Shown here piece by piece: positions 15,124 through 16,027 of a DNA stretch of 16,027 nucleotides (positions are counted from its first letter, which is position 1; each line of letters begins with the position of its first letter). The position numbers were made by a program, and so were the translations under genes. A model generated the notes under the pieces. The model saw nothing but the letters and a program-made list of their open reading frames with translations, was not told the DNA's origin and did no database searches. Source of the stretch: UBA1479 sp964012715 (GTDB lineage: Bacteria; Pseudomonadota; Alphaproteobacteria; Rhodospirillales; Casp-alpha2); NCBI GenBank assembly GCA_964012715.1, contig CAXGUG010000085.1, forward strand, positions 1 through 16,027. The letters run 5' to 3'.

Positions 15124-15879
15124 ATGAAGAAATCGATCAGTAAATCTCGGATCGCGGCGCGGGCGCTACTCGTACTACTCGCCGTCTGCGCGGCCATCGG
15201 CATTGGAAGGCATCACGTCATGGCGGCCGATTGGCGCACCGCCAGCCGGGAACCGATGGGCATCGCCCCTGACCCGGCCGAGCATCAAGAAGCGATCGTT
15301 CAGGTCTATGCGGCCCGCGCCTTTTCCTGGCGCGGCATTTTCGGCGTTCATACCTGGATCGCCGCCAAGCCGACGGGAGCCGACGCCTTTACCGTCTATG
15401 AAGTCATCGGCTGGCGGGCGCGTCATGGCGGCTCCGCCGTGGCGATAACCGAGAAAGCGCCCGATCAACGTTGGTTCGGGGCCGATGCCGAGTTGATCGC
15501 GGACAAGCGCGGCGACGGCGTGGACGACATGATCCGCCGGATCGACGTGGCCGCCCGGGCTTATCCCTACGACCGGGAATACACGATCTGGCCGGGGCCG
15601 AATTCCAACACCTTCACCGCCCATGTGGCCCGCGCCGTGCCGGAATTGGAACTGGACCTGCCGCCGACGGCGATCGGGAAGGACTATATCCCCGGCGGCG
15701 GCATCGCCGCCCGCACGCCCAGCGGCACCGGCTTTCAAGTCTCCTTGTTCGGCTTGTTCGGCGTGTTGGCCGGGATCGAGGAAGGGGTCGAGGTCAATAT
15801 CCTGGGCCTGACCTTCGGCGTCGATCCGAAGGACCTGGCGATCAAACTGCCCTTGGCGGGGCGGCTCGGTCCGTCGTAA
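15124..15879 (+). CDS. DUF3750-family protein
   Basis: A 251-residue protein of the uncharacterised DUF3750 family. An N-terminal signal anchor or signal peptide (basic MKKSISKSRIAAR, then a hydrophobic stretch to about residue 27) points to export or membrane anchoring. The family signatures are dense: WRGIFGVHTWIAAKP, YEVIGWRARHGG, WPGPNSNTF, ELDLPPTAIGKDY and SGTGFQVSLFGLFG. Function is unknown; the conserved asparagine, histidine and aspartate residues could be enzymatic, but nothing here proves it. I chose ATG at 15124 because it begins a standard signal sequence and follows a G-rich stretch. The in-frame ATG at 15100 follows the transporter stop without a gap (TAAATG) and would add eight residues by re-initiation. 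It is probably co-transcribed with the transporter, and a hairpin follows its stop. Confidence 0.85.
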   Translation: MKKSISKSRIAARALLVLLAVCAAIGIGRHHVMAADWRTASREPMGIAPDPAEHQEAIVQVYAARAFSWRGIFGVHTWIAAKPTGADAFTVYEVIGWRARHGGSAVAITEKAPDQRWFGADAELIADKRGDGVDDMIRRIDVAARAYPYDREYTIWPGPNSNTFTAHVARAVPELELDLPPTAIGKDYIPGGGIAARTPSGTGFQVSLFGLFGVLAGIEEGVEVNILGLTFGVDPKDLAIKLPLAGRLGPS

Positions 15880-15886
15880 ACAGGCC

Positions 15887-15909
15887 CTGCGCCGAACGGA
15901 TCGGCGCAG
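15887..15909 (+). terminator. Perfect 9-bp hairpin after the DUF3750 gene
   Basis: CTGCGCCGA and TCGGCGCAG form a perfect nine-base stem around a five-base loop (15896-15900), eight bases after the DUF3750 stop. No T-run follows, so it is not a standard intrinsic terminator. It may act with Rho, protect the 3' end, or lie in the leader of the next gene, whose ATG is 28 bases further on. Confidence 0.5.
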
Positions 15910-15937
15910 TCCGTAATCCAGAACGTATGAGAACAGC

Positions 15938-16027
15938 ATGAGCATCTGGGGCAAGGTCATCGGTGGTGTCGCCGGGTTCGCCATGGGCGGGCCGTTGGGC
16001 GCGTTGATCGGCGGGTTCGCCGGCCAC
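15938..16027 (+). CDS. djlA: DjlA-type co-chaperone, N-terminus only (cut by window edge)
   Basis: Only the first 30 codons are in the window. They read as a short hydrophobic, glycine-rich segment opening MSIWGKVIGGVAGFAMGG and ending in an A-L-I-G-G type repeat. This is the characteristic start of DjlA-like proteins, which carry an N-terminal membrane element, a TerB-like middle and a C-terminal DnaJ domain. None of the later domains can be seen, so the call rests on this segment alone. The start is ATG at 15938, with only a weak GAGAA upstream. Confidence 0.65.
   Translation, partial: MSIWGKVIGGVAGFAMGGPLGALIGGFAGH

Noticed and set aside
15175..15984. A 269-codon minus-strand open frame opposite the DUF3750 gene
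   Set aside because: The plus strand carries dense DUF3750 signatures; the opposite frame also runs through the hairpin and into the DjlA start.
1..16027. CRISPR arrays, tRNA or rRNA genes, transposases, integrases, attachment sites
   Set aside because: I found no spaced direct repeats, cloverleaf or rRNA signatures, or recombinase motifs on either strand.

Overview
The window looks like chromosomal DNA of a GC-rich alphaproteobacterium, perhaps a Rhodospirillales-type organism. The evidence is strong third-position G/C bias, long non-coding open frames opposite nearly every gene, and the family content (DUF3750 protein, start of a DjlA-type chaperone, single-chain oxoprolinase, LhgO-type oxidase). 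Lineage below class is a guess. I recognised no tRNA, rRNA, CRISPR array, insertion sequence or prophage part.

Region 1 (1-8050, all minus strand) is an iron/siderophore uptake locus with cell-surface signalling. Read in transcription order it holds a FecI-type ECF sigma factor, a FecR-type anti-sigma factor, a TonB-dependent receptor with an N-terminal STN signalling domain, a six-helix protein that appears to fuse DUF3325-like and DUF3649-like halves, and a PepSY membrane protein of the ferrisiderophore-reductase (FoxB-like) kind. A second unit follows: a separate DUF3649 protein overlapping (GTGA) a second PepSY protein that runs off the left edge. Fur-box-like sites precede the sigma gene (a perfect 7-1-7 palindrome inside a recognisable promoter), the receptor, and the second DUF3649-PepSY unit. 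Inferred logic: low iron relieves Fur; the receptor binds its ligand and signals through STN to FecR; the sigma factor is freed; the PepSY proteins handle the imported ferric complex or its reduction in the inner membrane. The substrate cannot be told from the sequence.

Region 2 (8091-15099) is a metabolic cluster around 2-hydroxy/2-oxo acids and perhaps glutamate: a fused HyuA-HyuB 5-oxoprolinase/hydantoinase (-), a D-2-hydroxyacid dehydrogenase (+, divergent from it), an LhgO-type FAD oxidase (-, convergent with the dehydrogenase, 6 bp apart), and a BASS-family transporter (+, divergent from the oxidase across a TGTATACA palindrome). Strands alternate, so this is not one operon; shared function is inference from neighbourhood.

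Region 3 (15100-16027) holds a DUF3750 protein directly behind the transporter, a perfect 9-bp hairpin, and the first 30 codons of a DjlA-type co-chaperone cut by the right edge.

The most unusual points are the fused DUF3325-DUF3649 protein beside an unfused paralogue, the duplicated PepSY units with matching histidines, and a textbook plus-strand intrinsic terminator in the fecR-receptor gap with no plus-strand gene to serve. That terminator sits downstream of a Fur-like site and could mark a small or antisense RNA. No intergenic stretch exceeds 300 bases.
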